64,000 nt of DNA from Hypomesus transpacificus (taxonomy: Eukaryota > Chordata > Actinopteri > Osmeriformes > Osmeridae): NCBI RefSeq assembly GCF_021917145.1, contig NC_061080.1, positions 10,553,631 to 10,617,630 on the forward strand. The letters are read 5' to 3'. Below are positions 1-12,796 of this stretch, one piece after another; positions within the stretch are counted from its first letter, which is position 1, and each line of letters starts with the position of its first letter. The notes below the pieces were generated by a model. The model was not told the origin of the DNA. It made no database searches and saw only the letters and a program-made list of their open reading frames with translations. The position numbers were made by a program, and so were the translations under genes.

Positions 1-360
1 ATTGATTAGTATTCCTGTCAGGTTTAGAGGTCACCAGTCGAGAGATCTAAACCCAGCAATACTGCCCTCTTCTGGTCACACTGGGAACTACAGTTCACAA
101 CAAGTTTGCATCATTGATGAGTACTTGATGAAGACTCTACAGTACACTATTGTACTCTGCTCTGCTTTACTCTGTTATAAGCTTTGCTATTTTCATCTCC
201 CCACTCCTCATCTCTCATCTCCTTTCACTGTGTATGTGGGAAAAAGATTTGAGAGGTTGAAAAAATATGATTTGTTTAGGGCCCCAAAACCCTGCCCATG
301 TTCCTGACTACTGCAGCTCTTTTTTAAACAAATTTCACAATTTCTGAAAGACAAAGAGAT
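1..360. other. Intergenic sequence, no gene seen
   Basis: No coding exon is recognisable here. Bases about 111-275 resemble bases about 17865-17975 (shared pieces such as ATTGATGAG, ACTCTGCTCT and AGGTTGAAAAAAT). They are probably two old copies of one interspersed repeat whose family I cannot name. Confidence 0.5.
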
Positions 361-410
361 GTGTGTGTGTCAGACACTACATACAGACAGAGGGTCATCA
401 CAAGTACGTC

Positions 411-416
411 TTTATT
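411..416 (-). terminator. fbxl18: Poly(A) signal of fbxl18
   Basis: TTTATT on the plus strand reads AATAAA on the minus strand. It lies about 210 bases beyond the fbxl18 stop codon, the right place for the 3' end of that transcript. Confidence 0.6.
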
Positions 417-624
417 ATCATAAATAATATACTGTGGTATGACTCCCACATCGTGAACAAAACAGTCCTTTTATGGCACAAAACAGCAACCACAGTAAAC
501 TCCTTATATGGAGATCCCACCTGTCCATCCCTTTTGATCGTGATTGGACAGCACAGGCACGGAAGTCCCGCCCTCTTAACGTGATTACACTCCTTCCCAG
601 GGTGTCTTGGGGTGGCATGCCATA

Positions 625-3600
625 TCACCATGGTGACCGGGGCAGGGTCTGTGCCACCCGACTCTGGAACAAGGTCACCTGATCCAAGAGAGGGAGGGGC
701 GTTTCTCTGATGACCAATGGCAGGTCTTCATGGAGCAGAGGGTAGATGACCACACTGAGAGCAGGGCGCTCTGAAGAGAACCTGGAGGGAGGGAGACAGG
801 GAGGGAGGGATACAGGGAGGGGGGGAGGGAGACAGGGAGACAGGGAAACAGGGAGACAGGGAGGGAGGGGAGGGGAGGGGAGGGGGGAGACAGGGAGGGA
901 GGGGAGACAGGGGGACAGGGGAGACAGGGAGGGAGAGAGGGAGACAGGGGGGGAGGGAGGGAAGTACAAAGCGGGGGAAAGTGAGAGTGAAAGACAGACA
1001 TAGAGAGTGAGAGTGCAAACTGGTAACCATGTTACTGACAGGTAGTCAGACAGACAGGTAGTCAGACAGACAGACAGACAGACCTGTCCAGTAGAGTCTT
1101 CTGAAGCGTGCGACAGGACACCAGGGTTCCGCCCATGAACATGTGACACATGACAACGTCACGGCAACGCTCCATGAAGGTCGCCACGGCGTCGGGCTGG
1201 AAGGTTCCGTTGCGTGAGACGATGCAGAGCCGCTGCAGCCGGGAGCAGCAGGACAGAGCCTCGAAGAACGCCGAGTTAGCACTGAGGTAGGGCTGCTCCA
1301 GCCTGCACACACACACAGAACCATACGTACAAACACAAATAAGTCCCACTCCTTATGTGTGTGTGTGTATGTGGTGTGTATGGTGTGTGTGTATGGTTGT
1401 GTGTGTGGTGTGTGTGTATGGTTGTGTGTGTGTGTATGGTTGTGTGTATGGTTGTGTGTGTGGTGTGTGTGTATGGTTGTGTGTGTGTATGGTTGTGTGT
1501 GTGGTGTGTGTGTATGGTTGTGTGTATGGTTGTGTGTGTGGTGTGTGTGTGTGGTGTGTGTATGGTTGTGTGTGGTGTGTGTATGGTTGCTCTGGATAAG
1601 AGCGTCTGCTAAAATGACTAAATGTGTGTGCATGCTAACCTGAGCTCCCGGAGCTGGCTGCAGTGCTGCAGAGCTTCCAGCAGGGCAGCGCTGTAGCTTA
1701 TGGTCTTTAAGGAGCCCAGGTTGGCTAGAGACAACACCTGCAGCTCCCGGCACCGCTGGGCCACCTGCACCAGCCCCGCCCCCCTGGACACACCCGGCAC
1801 ACCCGCCAGCGTCAGTTTCCGTAGCCGCGGCAACTCCTGCAGGGCGGCAATATGGGCGTCGCCAACGACCCTCGCCCAGGCGCACGCTCGGGGCTCCGCC
1901 CACACGCGTACGCACGCCTCTAGGCGTGGCAGCGCCGACACGAACCCCGGTCCCGTCACCTCCAGGACCTCCAGGGAGGGGCAGCCGGCCAGGAGGGCGC
2001 CCAGCCCCGAGGTGCCGTCCCTGGGGAAGGAGGGGGCCGAGTCTGGCCTGTAGCTCTGGAGCCCCACGCGGGGGGGCTTCCTGAGGCCCAACAGCAGGGC
2101 GGAGGGGGAGAGGGTGTGTGTGGGGGCGTGTGTGTTTGTGTGGGGGCCGTCGGCCAGCGCGCACACGGGCAGGGAGAGCGAGCGGAGGTGTGTGAGCCTG
2201 GCCAGGCTGGCGCACAGGTGCGTGTCTCCGCCCAGGCCCGCAGGGTTGTCGTGGTGATAGTGTGTGTGCGTCAGGTTGAGGTGTGCGAGGTTGGGGCAGC
2301 CCGTAACCAGCCGGTTCATCGTCTCGGCAACAAGCTCGTCCTCCCCACGCGCCCCGTTGCCCTCTGGGTAAGGATTGTGGCTTATTCCACTGAGGTTCAG
2401 GCTGACCAATCGTGTCGCATCTCTGATTCCGTCCTCCAGCAACGACCGGACGAGCTGCGGCCGTAACGCGGGGCAACGGCTGAAACTCAGGTGCTTAGGG
2501 GCGTTGCCGTTGAGGGCCCTCCGTAGTGACTCAGCGTCCAACCAGGAGCGAGGAAGCTGCAAGGCCTCCAGGTCACCGTGGCGACCCAAGGTCTGGGCCA
2601 ATGAGGCGGCGGCTGGCCAGTGGGCGGGGTTGAGACCAGGAACTGAAACCAGGAAGACTCGGAGGTGTTCCGGAACACAGACGCTGAACACAGCCAGGTA
2701 GAGCAAGAGGAGGGTCTGGTTCACCTGCAACGCACACACACACAGGTACACACACACACACACACACAGGTACACACACACACATATACAGAGGTACACA
2801 CACACAAAATGTTTATGTAACATACAAACATTGCCAAGATAAAAACTGTTGAATACAAGATCCTTTCACAGCAGCACTCACAACCATGCTCACACGCACA
2901 CCCCAACCACACCCCACCCTCCTCCCTTCCTCCCTTCCTCCCCTCCTCCCTTCTCCCCTCCCTACCTCCCCTGGAGCGAGGCGGGCGGTGAAGCACTGCA
3001 GCTGTTGGTAGTGTGGGACGCTGCTCTGCCCCACCATGAGCTGGCAGCACATGCTGGTGCCCTCTCTGGTCACTTCAGGGATCTCCAGCCGCAGCTGCAG
3101 CCGCTGCAGGCCGCAGCAGCAGGGCACCACGCCGTAGCTGGGAGTCAGCAGCGTCTGCCTCAGAGCACGAACGCGCCCCAGCGAATCACGTGCCTCCGCG
3201 CTCAGCTGGGCGGAGTCGAAGCCGGGAGCCACGTCGAAGGCCAGTGATTGGAGGAGAGGGAGGGAGGAGAGGAGGCGGGAGAGGCGGAGCGTGGTGACGC
3301 GGCAACCGGACAGGTCGAGTTGAGTCACCGCCCGGCAACGATGGACCTGGTCGATGGTGGATCCGGACAGCCAATAACAGCCGTTCAGGCTGAGGGACTG
3401 CACCTGATTGGACAGCTGCTTCAGCACCTGGCAAACAGTGGCGTCGCTGGCCTGGAGGAAGGGGAGGGGCCCGGGACAGGAAAGAGGAAGCAGGGAACAC
3501 AATGATTGGTCACAGAACCAAGTGTGCCTATGAGTGAGTGTGTGTGTGTGTGTCTGTGCATGCCTGTCTGTGTGTGTGTGTGTGTATGTGCATGCCTGTC

Positions 3601-3843
3601 TATCTGTGTGTGTGTGTGTGTCTGTGTGTGTGTGTGTTACCGTGTAGTCCTCAGTCAGGCAGGCGTGGCTGAGCAGGGTCTTGTCGTGGCAGAGCGAGTG
3701 CAGTTTGCGGCAGACGCGTGCCACGCTCAGTAGCAGGTCGGGCAGGGGCACGTAGCGCAGCACGCCCAGCAGGATCTCATCAGAGAAGTCCGACATCCCC
3801 ACGGAGACAGCAGGAACGCCCTCCTCTCCACACACCGCCTGGG

Positions 3844-3907
<64 letters not shown>

Positions 3908-4375
3908 AGCAAGCAGATAGACAAACAGACGGGCAGACAGACGGGCAGACAGACAGAAAAGTACAGACAGAATCAGAGACAGCAGTTAAAACAGTAAACG
4001 TTATGTTTGAACAGCTCTACACAGAAACATACCATAGCGTCTTATCCAGATAGCGACAGATGACACTGAACTACATTGGTAGCAGACTTCTGTGCATCAA
4101 CACAACAACCTCACGGCTAACTCACTGCAATTAAGCTACTTTGAGATACCCAATGGAAACAATTAATTATTTAAAATCAGTTAGGATTGAACAGTCAACT
4201 CATTAAAACTCACTGCAGTCGGGGTAGCGAGCCGGTGCTAGCTAAAGCTTGCTAGGTAAATCTGTAGCTAGTAGGCTATTGTTTGGTATTCGGAACGGTT
4301 TCTGGAAAATATCAGTAAACTAACCTGCACAATTTGATTGTCCATGTTTTCATGTAAGGTTCCACTTAAAGACAT
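625..4375 (-). CDS. fbxl18: F-box and leucine-rich repeat protein 18
   Basis: FBXL18 is a substrate-recognition subunit of SCF (SKP1-CUL1-F-box) ubiquitin ligases. Six coding exons were traced on the minus strand: 4325-4375, 3641-3838, 2966-3451, 1640-2724, 1084-1302 and 625-781. All joins keep frame and give about 731 residues, close to the human protein. The F-box lies near residues 32-75 (FSDEILLGVLRYVPLPDLLL, then CRKLHSLCHDKTL). It is followed by LRR-type segments such as LSLNGCYWLSGSTI, LDLSGCRVTTLRLS and LNLSGISHNPYPEGNG. The C-terminus (ERPALSVVIYPLLHEDLP) matches my memory of human FBXL18. Two in-frame start codons exist, at 4375 and 4345; the upstream one is used here but either is possible. 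Neighbours nucleotidyltransferase and actb fit the vertebrate FBXL18-ACTB order. Introns carry purine, GT and GACA repeats. Confidence 0.93.
782..1000. repeat. GGGA/GACA purine tract in fbxl18 intron 5
   Basis: An almost pure G/A stretch built of GGGAGGGAGACAGGGA-like units fills the last fbxl18 intron up to the exon 6 acceptor at 781. Read on the minus strand it forms a very long pyrimidine tract in front of that acceptor. The open frames it contains are repeat artefacts. Confidence 0.85.
1034..1083. repeat. GACA tetranucleotide repeat at the fbxl18 exon 5 donor
   Basis: A run of GACA/GTCT units begins immediately after the exon 5 donor (minus strand ACAG then GTCTGTCTGTC). It may be a simple-repeat relative of the donor-anchored arrays described elsewhere in this window. 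Confidence 0.7.
1359..1585. repeat. GTGTGTATGGTT minisatellite in fbxl18 intron 4
   Basis: Roughly 230 bases of irregular GT units punctuated by TATGGTT and GGTGTGTG. Its Cys/Val/Gly-rich open frames are not genes. Confidence 0.9.
1588..1622 (+). mobile_element. Orphan SINE/LINE 3' tail
   Basis: The segment GCTCTGGATAAGAGCGTCTG followed by CTAAAATGACTAAATG matches the 3' tail of the SINE at 40960-41176. No tRNA-like head precedes it, so it is a 5'-truncated copy. It sits inside fbxl18 intron 4, directly beside the exon 4 donor. Confidence 0.6.
3841..3958. repeat. GACA/GGCA tetranucleotide repeat in fbxl18 intron 1
   Basis: GACA units followed by GGCA and GACG variants lie beside the exon 2 acceptor. 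On the minus strand they supply the TGTC-rich tract ahead of the acceptor CTGTCCCCAG. Confidence 0.85.
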
Positions 4376-4731
4376 GCTCGTTTTTATGGGCGTTTCATGT
4401 GTGTAGTTTTCTTTAAGCGATGATGTCCAGGGGCTATCTCGCCGGCGACATTACTTGGTTGAGACGTGGAACAAAAAGCACGCTAGCTGTAGCAGAAGAC
4501 CGGATGATCATAAGTGACGGACTCACTTCCGCTCATTTCAGTGAAACACGTCAACACTTAAGGAATCGGTTAACGATTTCTTCACGTTAAGTGGTTCACT
4601 TTAGAGGAAGTAAAATTCTTTATTAAGTCTGGCTTCACATTGATCTGCTGGAATAATTAAGTAATAGTTTACACAGACTGTCAACTAATTATTTGTAGTA
4701 CTGTGTCTGTGACCATAATAAATATAGGCCT
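4376..4731. promoter_or_regulatory. Bidirectional promoter interval between fbxl18 and the nucleotidyltransferase gene
   Basis: The two coding regions start about 360 bases apart and point away from each other, so this interval must hold both 5' UTRs and probably a shared promoter. No strong TATA box stands out. Position is the only evidence. Confidence 0.5.
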
Positions 4732-5574
4732 ATGTGTGATCATATTAAGACGATGAAAGCTGTCATTCTTGCCGCAGGATATGGAACGAGGTTGCAAAGA
4801 GATGTCGAAAACAGCACCTGCGGAAGATTTAGCCACCTGTCTGGCATTTCCAAACCATTGCTTCCTGTGGGCAACTCTTCCTTGATATCATACTGGGTTA
4901 ATGCGTTGACTGCCACTGAATGTGTGGATACGATTTACGTGATTACAAATGCCCTGCACCAAGAGAAATTTCAGGAGTGGGCCAAAGATTTCCACAACGT
5001 TAAAATCCTCAGTGATGGAACAAGAAGCAATGAAGAGCGTCTTGGTGCAGTGTCCTGCCTTCAACTGGCTGTGAAGAACTTCATGATCAAGGATCATGTG
5101 GTCATTATTGGAGGTGACACTCTCTTTAAGGAAGATTTCAGCCTCAACAAAGTAAAGGAGAAGTTTTGTGAACTTCAAGCAAAGAGTGAGGACAGTAATC
5201 TGGTACTTTCTTACCAGTGCAAAGATGAGGACACCTCCAAGTATGGCATATTGGAGGTTGATGAAGCTTTTCGGGTGCTGTGCATGAAGGAGAAACCACT
5301 GTTCTCTGAGACAACATCGAGGAGGGCATGTCCCTGTTTCTATATTCTGTCCCAAACAAGCCTTCCTCTTCTAGATGACTTTCTGGACGCATTTAAGGAA
5401 TCTGCCATTGAAGAGAAGGACGCACCTGGAAATTTCTTGTCTTGGCTCATCCCAAGAAAACCTGTGTACACTTATGAGATTGATGGCCGTTTTGATGTTG
5501 GAAACCTGCAATCCTATATTGAATGTGATCTATATTTTAGAGAACTTCACGATGTTAAGTCATACATGATATAG
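4732..5574 (+). CDS. Intronless nucleotidyltransferase-domain protein (sugar-1-phosphate nucleotidyltransferase-like)
   Basis: A single uninterrupted frame of 280 residues. The N-terminus MKAVILAAGYGTRL is the nucleotide-binding signature (GxGTRL) of the NTP_transferase family, and SKPLLPVGN follows near residue 45 as in glucose-1-phosphate thymidylyl- and uridylyl-transferases. IIGGDTLF near residue 127 fits the metal-binding aspartate region. Such enzymes join a sugar phosphate to a nucleoside triphosphate; the substrate here cannot be told. The second ATG (4753) has A at -3 and begins exactly at the conserved domain, so it may be the true start, giving 273 residues. A poly(A) signal follows at 5763. 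I do not recall a one-to-one human gene in this position. An intronless gene could be an old retrocopy or a lineage-retained gene. Confidence 0.82.
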   Translation: MCDHIKTMKAVILAAGYGTRLQRDVENSTCGRFSHLSGISKPLLPVGNSSLISYWVNALTATECVDTIYVITNALHQEKFQEWAKDFHNVKILSDGTRSNEERLGAVSCLQLAVKNFMIKDHVVIIGGDTLFKEDFSLNKVKEKFCELQAKSEDSNLVLSYQCKDEDTSKYGILEVDEAFRVLCMKEKPLFSETTSRRACPCFYILSQTSLPLLDDFLDAFKESAIEEKDAPGNFLSWLIPRKPVYTYEIDGRFDVGNLQSYIECDLYFRELHDVKSYMI

Positions 5575-5762
5575 TAAACTGCTAAATACATTGTGACTGG
5601 GTCAGTACAACCAAACCTTTCTGTAACGTTATAATCATGAAAAACTTCCTGCCTATATTCCAACTATTGGTCTTTGTATTACCTTTGTACAGTCTAGAGA
5701 ACCTTTATTCTAAAATGTGTTTTGTAATTCATACATTTGATAAAAAACCACTTGACTAAAAA

Positions 5763-5768
5763 AATAAA
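5763..5768 (+). terminator. Poly(A) signal of the nucleotidyltransferase gene
   Basis: AATAAA lies about 190 bases past the stop codon in AT-rich sequence. Confidence 0.65.
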
Positions 5769-6160
5769 GGTTCACTTTATCCAAAGTAACTTGGTCCCAA
5801 TATAATTATTTTAGCCCCATTATAATACTATTAATATTGTTTATATTGAGATGAGCAATGAGATCACTTTAAACCTAAGTTGTTTTGGGGGTAATGGGGC
5901 AGTAAGTTACTTAAGCTACACCTTTAAATACTGTATTTACAGTACATCTGACTGGAGCTGCGCTCTATTAGCGCAGGGTCAAGTCTCAGTTTGTATAAAT
6001 CAATTTATTCCAGAAACGTTATTTTCACACCACACTGGTCAGGACAAGTGATCAGAGGAACATATTGTTGCATTTTCTGAGAGATGGCAACTAGTGCTAC
6101 TTGGTCAGAGGTTGAAGTGTGAACCACAGGAGTGACGAGAGAAACAGGAGTTCATAGACA
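5769..6160. other. Intergenic, no gene seen
   Basis: AT-rich spacer between the convergent nucleotidyltransferase and actb transcripts. No coding exon or clear repeat was found. Confidence 0.5.
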
Positions 6161-6167
6161 TGTGCAC

Positions 6168-6173
6168 TTTATT
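6168..6173 (-). terminator. actb: Poly(A) signal of actb
   Basis: TTTATT on the plus strand is AATAAA on the minus strand. It sits about 630 bases past the actin stop codon, in line with the long 3' UTR of vertebrate beta-actin. Confidence 0.7.
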
Positions 6174-6799
6174 GAATTCTTATTGGTCGGTGTTGACAGT
6201 ATCCCAGCAGCCCTCTCACCTCCCCTGACGGTGGGGTGAAGGGTAATGACAACCTTTACACTTTCATACAAAAGGTAAAGATTATTTTTTGCATAACAAA
6301 ACACAAAAACTGGACCAAGTATTTTTTTCTCTTAAGGCTGAAAGTACAAAAAAAACAAACCGAACGACTTGACTCGATTACATAATTTACATATTAAGCA
6401 ATACTAGGAACCAGGAGAGACTGAGCATTAGCCCCGCCCCCCCCAGCCCAGGAAACCTTCACAGAGGTAAATAAGGTGGGTGAACAGACAACTGGGACGA
6501 CCTACACAACAAATATACAGGGAGGATCCTCCCTCTCACAGGCCCCCTGCTGGCCGAAGCCCTGCAGACACCAGGCAGGCAGGCTGGGGTTGCCCGGACG
6601 ACGGGCCTCTTGGATGGAAGAGTGGGAGGGGCGGAGCGTGGGGGGGGGGGGGGTCAGAACTCTGCACACACCATTGTGTGTGAGTATGAGAGAGAGTGTA
6701 TGTGTGTGTGTGTGAGAGTGCAAGTGTGTGCAGAGCTCAAGCGGTCACTAGCGGTGCGTGTAGTAAGAGGATGGGGGAGGGGGGAGGGAGACAGTCTGT

Positions 6800-9131
<2,332 letters not shown>

Positions 9132-9137
9132 TCATGG

Positions 9138-9147
9138 CCATATATGG
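9138..9147. promoter_or_regulatory. actb: Intronic CArG box (SRF site) of actb
   Basis: CCATATATGG is a perfect palindromic CC(A/T)6GG serum response element, placed in actb intron 1 about 170 bases upstream of exon 2. Vertebrate beta-actin first introns are known to carry CArG enhancers. Confidence 0.75.
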
Positions 9148-9664
9148 GAATAGTTCGACCAGCTTAGTAAAAACTGCTGCTCGGCCCGTGACTGCCACCC
9201 CGCGTGCTGTTCTACAGCCGCCTGTGACAGCGAGGGGCCACTCCCTAATCCGAAACAAGGATAACCGTCCCCACGTCCCAGATCAACGCCTACTATGCGG
9301 TTGATGTTTATACAAAACTGTAATGTCCCGTACCACAAATGTCAACGGTCTAACCATAAAAGGTTAGACAGTTCGCAGGGCAAGTTACACGAAAGCGCTA
9401 ACACCACACTAGTCCAGTTAGCTAGCTAACCGGCCGTGTAGCTCTTCTCGGTAACGGGCTGACCCAAATGTCCTAGTTAATGAAAAGTTAAGCATTAACT
9501 TTTGTATAATTACAATTTTTTTCAAAAGGTTCAGTAAGCTTAGCTAGCAGGCATTCAAGGGCGGTGGTCCACGTTAACGGCAGGATCATGTACGATAGAG
9601 AGGGTCGTGATGTAACCTCGGTTCATTAAGACTTGTGGCCGCTGACAGGCAGCTATGCCAAGCC

Positions 9665-10132
9665 CAGTGTTTCCCACACATAGACTAATTTGTGGCGGTG
9701 CGCCACACAATCAACACCGGCCGCCACATATTGCGCTTCGTAAAACATTTTTTTTGATCGCTATTTAGGTTAAAACACGCAGCGTATTCGTTCAGATGCA
9801 TCTCCTTTCCCCTGCTCTCCCTCCGTCTCTCTCACTCATGCGTCTTTCTCACTTATGCACAGTCACAAAGTCAACACACGTTAGCAACAATACATACATA
9901 CGCCGTTCTAGTAAGACCGACAGCTATATCAGCGAGCCTTCAGCATTAGTGCCGTAGCTAAAAGTCGAGGAAAGTTGAGGCTACTTTTCGCTAGGTACCT
10001 TACTCGAAGGTTCCCCTTCGTTCTTTTGGTGAGAAGTCTCAGGAGCTAGCTACTTACCCGGCGTCATGGAGCCGACCAGTTAAATAGCTGTTTAGCACTA
10101 GCGTTGCTACATGCATAATGCAGCAACGCTAG

Positions 10133-10164
<32 letters not shown>

Positions 10165-10221
10165 CGGACCCCCCACCCCCCTCCCCGCCACAACTAGATT
10201 TCTAATCTGTGGGAAACACTG
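9665..10221. mobile_element. hAT-like nonautonomous DNA transposon (MITE) in actb intron 1
   Basis: The element opens with CAGTGTTTCCCACA and closes with TGTGGGAAACACTG, a 14-bp perfect terminal inverted repeat that continues imperfectly (TTGTGGCGG inside the left end, CCGCCACAA inside the right). The direct repeat CAAGCC flanks it at 9659-9664 and 10222-10227. CAGTG ends suggest the hAT superfamily, which normally makes 8-bp target duplications; only 6 bp match here. It is 557 bp with no transposase frame. Inside are a hairpin (CTAGCGTTGCT ... AGCAACGCTAG, about 10098-10133) and a run of about 26 C near 10134. Confidence 0.8.
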
Positions 10222-10711
10222 CAAGCCGGTCCAGTATGCAAGCTCGAGCGGGACACACCCATGGCAACCAGACGCCATCAAAAAGAACAATCCGTTGAAA
10301 TTCAAATTCCTCAAACGCTGCCGTCCTACTAAGCCTTTTCTGGTCCTTTATCAAATTAAACTCAAAGACAGGTAGCGTTAACACAAGACAACACAAATCG
10401 TCATCTTACAGCTCGATAACCAGGATAAATTAGCTAGCTCCCAAGCTAACCATACAATTCGTTACTGTAGCGACTTTATAGGAATACCTCGGAATGAATT
10501 AACAAGCAAAATGTAATTACAAGATGTCATTACGCTAGTTACAGTATTGTAATTTCTAGCTGCAGTTAGCTAGCTACAATTTTAACGTGTGTCGAAGCAA
10601 TGAACGGATAACAGCTGCTTTATCAACAATATCTGTCCACACCGCCAACACTACAGCTTTTCAAACAAACTTAAGATCCATACTCAAGGCGGTACGCATT
10701 TTCGGTCTTAC

Positions 10712-10790
10712 CTGTGTTTTAAGGAAGTGTTAACTGCAAAAGGAGAATGTATACGGGCGGTAGTCCGCTCTGCTAGATCGACTGTGGTAG
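10712..10790 (-). other. actb: Noncoding first exon of actb (approximate)
   Basis: A strong donor (AAAACACAG then GTAAGACC on the minus strand) ends an exon at 10712. The 5' end is estimated from the TATA-like AAATAAAA at about 10818-10826, which would place initiation near 10790. The exon would supply the 5' UTR spliced to exon 2 at 8971. Confidence 0.6.
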
Positions 10791-10814
10791 AATGATGAAG
10801 CGTTGCCAAGGTGC

Positions 10815-10890
10815 TGGGTTTTATTTGCGCCCGCGCTGCAGCCCCTATCCATAAAAGGCAAACTTTCTGCACGGCGCGCTCTGATTGGCT
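10815..10890 (-). promoter_or_regulatory. actb: actb core promoter: TATA-like box, CArG box, CCAAT box
   Basis: On the minus strand, from distal to proximal, there is a CCAAT box (ATTGG on plus at 10884-10888), a perfect CArG box CCTTTTATGG (10849-10858), and a TATA-like AAATAAAA (about 10818-10826). This CCAAT-CArG-TATA order is the one known for fish and other vertebrate beta-actin promoters. Confidence 0.75.
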
Positions 10891-11407
10891 CGAGCGCGTC
10901 CACTTGGAGAAGCGCATTCGGCCGGCTGAGGGACGGGGCAAGACTGGCAAAGCGGCCTACACTAAAAGCATAAACTTTAAAAGATTATCGATTTGTCGTT
11001 GAGATCAGTGCTTTTGTATGAAAGCAAATTAGCCAGAGTTTCATTCACGGCTACCTTGAAAACAATAAATCAAAGTGTTTTACGACTCTTAACCGAGAGA
11101 GTGGCCTCTCCGTCAAATGCAGGCTTAAAGTGATTTGTTTATTTAAGAATTTGTAATAATATTGGAGTTGTATTTATATCAGTCATTCCTTACAATGAAC
11201 ATACACACATTCCTGGGTCTCCCTCCTGCCCCGAAACAGCCTCTTAGGCTAAAGAGCTTATCTCTGTAGCAAACACAATACTTAACGACCCCCCAGCCCT
11301 TCAATAAGAACCACATATAGCTTTAGAAAAGAGAAGAGTGGAAAAAGAAGAGAATAATGAACATATATGCAATATAAGTTGCCTACATACTTATAAAGTT
11401 ATATAAT

Positions 11408-11448
11408 GTATTAATTTAGCAGACGCTTTTATCTAAAGCGACACACAG
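11408..11448 (-). mobile_element. SINE/LINE-type 3' tail fragment
   Basis: TTTAGCAGACGCTTTTATCT followed by AAAGCGAC is the reverse complement of the common fish retroposon tail (GTCGCTTTAGATAAAAGCGT then CTGCTAAA). It is related to the tails at 1588 and 41125. No head region is seen. Confidence 0.5.
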
Positions 11449-12592
11449 TACATGACTTAAAGACAAACTTGCAACATTCCTTACAATGAATACACACACA
11501 CACACTTGCAGAGCCAGATTACGCATCACTGATGACAGCTGGATGAGTAGAAGGGTGACAGGTCAGGAGAGCACAGCTAACACCATTAACACGACACACA
11601 CGCACACACTAAACCAAACTGTGACGGCGATATCCTTGGCAGAACTGACAGGCTAGATGGTGACAGCTCTTTGCAGCCTGTAAATCTATCACAGCAATCA
11701 CCAAGTGTGTGTGTGTTTGTGTGTGTGTACGGCAGTGTAGGCATCGAATGTCTCTTTGTGTCGAGGCGAAAGGGACCATGTTGCCTCTGGCTCTTGTATA
11801 CTATCCACACTTTCCAAACTATCAATTTATGACCAGCACCAGTACCAGATACCAGGACCAGATACGAGACACCAGCACCAGTATTATTACCAGTACAGGA
11901 CCAGGACCAGGAGCAGTTCCAGAGTCAGAGTCTCTGAAACCAGAGAGCATGGTCTTACTGGCTGACAGGACAGGGTTCATAGTGCTGCCGTGAGGAGGTA
12001 ACACTTCATGGATTAGTAGGAACTGTGTCACACAAGCTGAATCACACACACACACACCTACACGCATACACACACACAATCTGAGGAATACTGCGACACA
12101 CACACACACACACAGGTCACAGATATGCGTGTGCACACAACCACGCACCCAAACACACACCCACCTCCCCCCCCCCCCCACACACACACACACAGCTGTA
12201 GATGGCAGGGGTGGGTTTCCCAGTGAGACTATATTTGGAGTTCCTGCGGAGCGACCACATCCTGTCCATTGTTGTTGTAATTAAACTGATACCTTTTTGG
12301 AAGTCTACCTGTGTCCTCACTGAGACTGCCAACACTCCACACCCCTGTACTACATCACCACACCCGTGTGAGTCATCGCCACACCTGAGTACTTCCTCGT
12401 CCCACGAGTCACAATGTGTGCAGCACTTCACCATGTGTTCTATTGGGATGGTATGATGACGTTGTGATGAACAGGTGAGAAAGAGGAGGGAGAATGGATG
12501 AGGAGAGGAGGCAAGGAGGTGGAGAGGGTAGGATGATGAGAGGAGAGGAGGATGTTGCAGTGAACATGTCTTTTCAGCAAGTGACAGCAGAG

Positions 12593-12796
12593 CAAGGCCG
12601 TAATCATAATACATATTGGGGGGACACATCCCCCCCAATATTCAAATCTGGTCAAAATTTCCCCCCCAATATGTTGATATAAAAATAAAAATGTGCTACG
12701 CTAGGACAGGCAACCACGCACACTGTCCGAAATTATCATAATAAAAAAATAAGAATAATCGTCCCCCCCAATGTTGACTCCATGGCTACGGCCTTG
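12593..12796. mobile_element. hAT-type MITE with perfect 8-bp target duplication
   Basis: The ends CAAGGCCGTA and TACGGCCTTG are a perfect 10-bp inverted repeat, extended inward by CATA/ATTGGGGGG versus CCCCCCAAT. CAGCAGAG is repeated exactly on both sides, at 12585-12592 and 12797-12804. A 204-bp length, no coding capacity, inverted ends and an 8-bp duplication together indicate a nonautonomous hAT-superfamily element. The intact flanking duplication suggests a fairly recent insertion. Confidence 0.88.

Noticed and set aside
1355-1643. Cys/Val-rich plus-strand frames
   Set aside because: GT microsatellite inside fbxl18 intron 4.
10129-10314. Gly-rich minus-strand frame
   Set aside because: It arises from the poly-C run inside the MITE.
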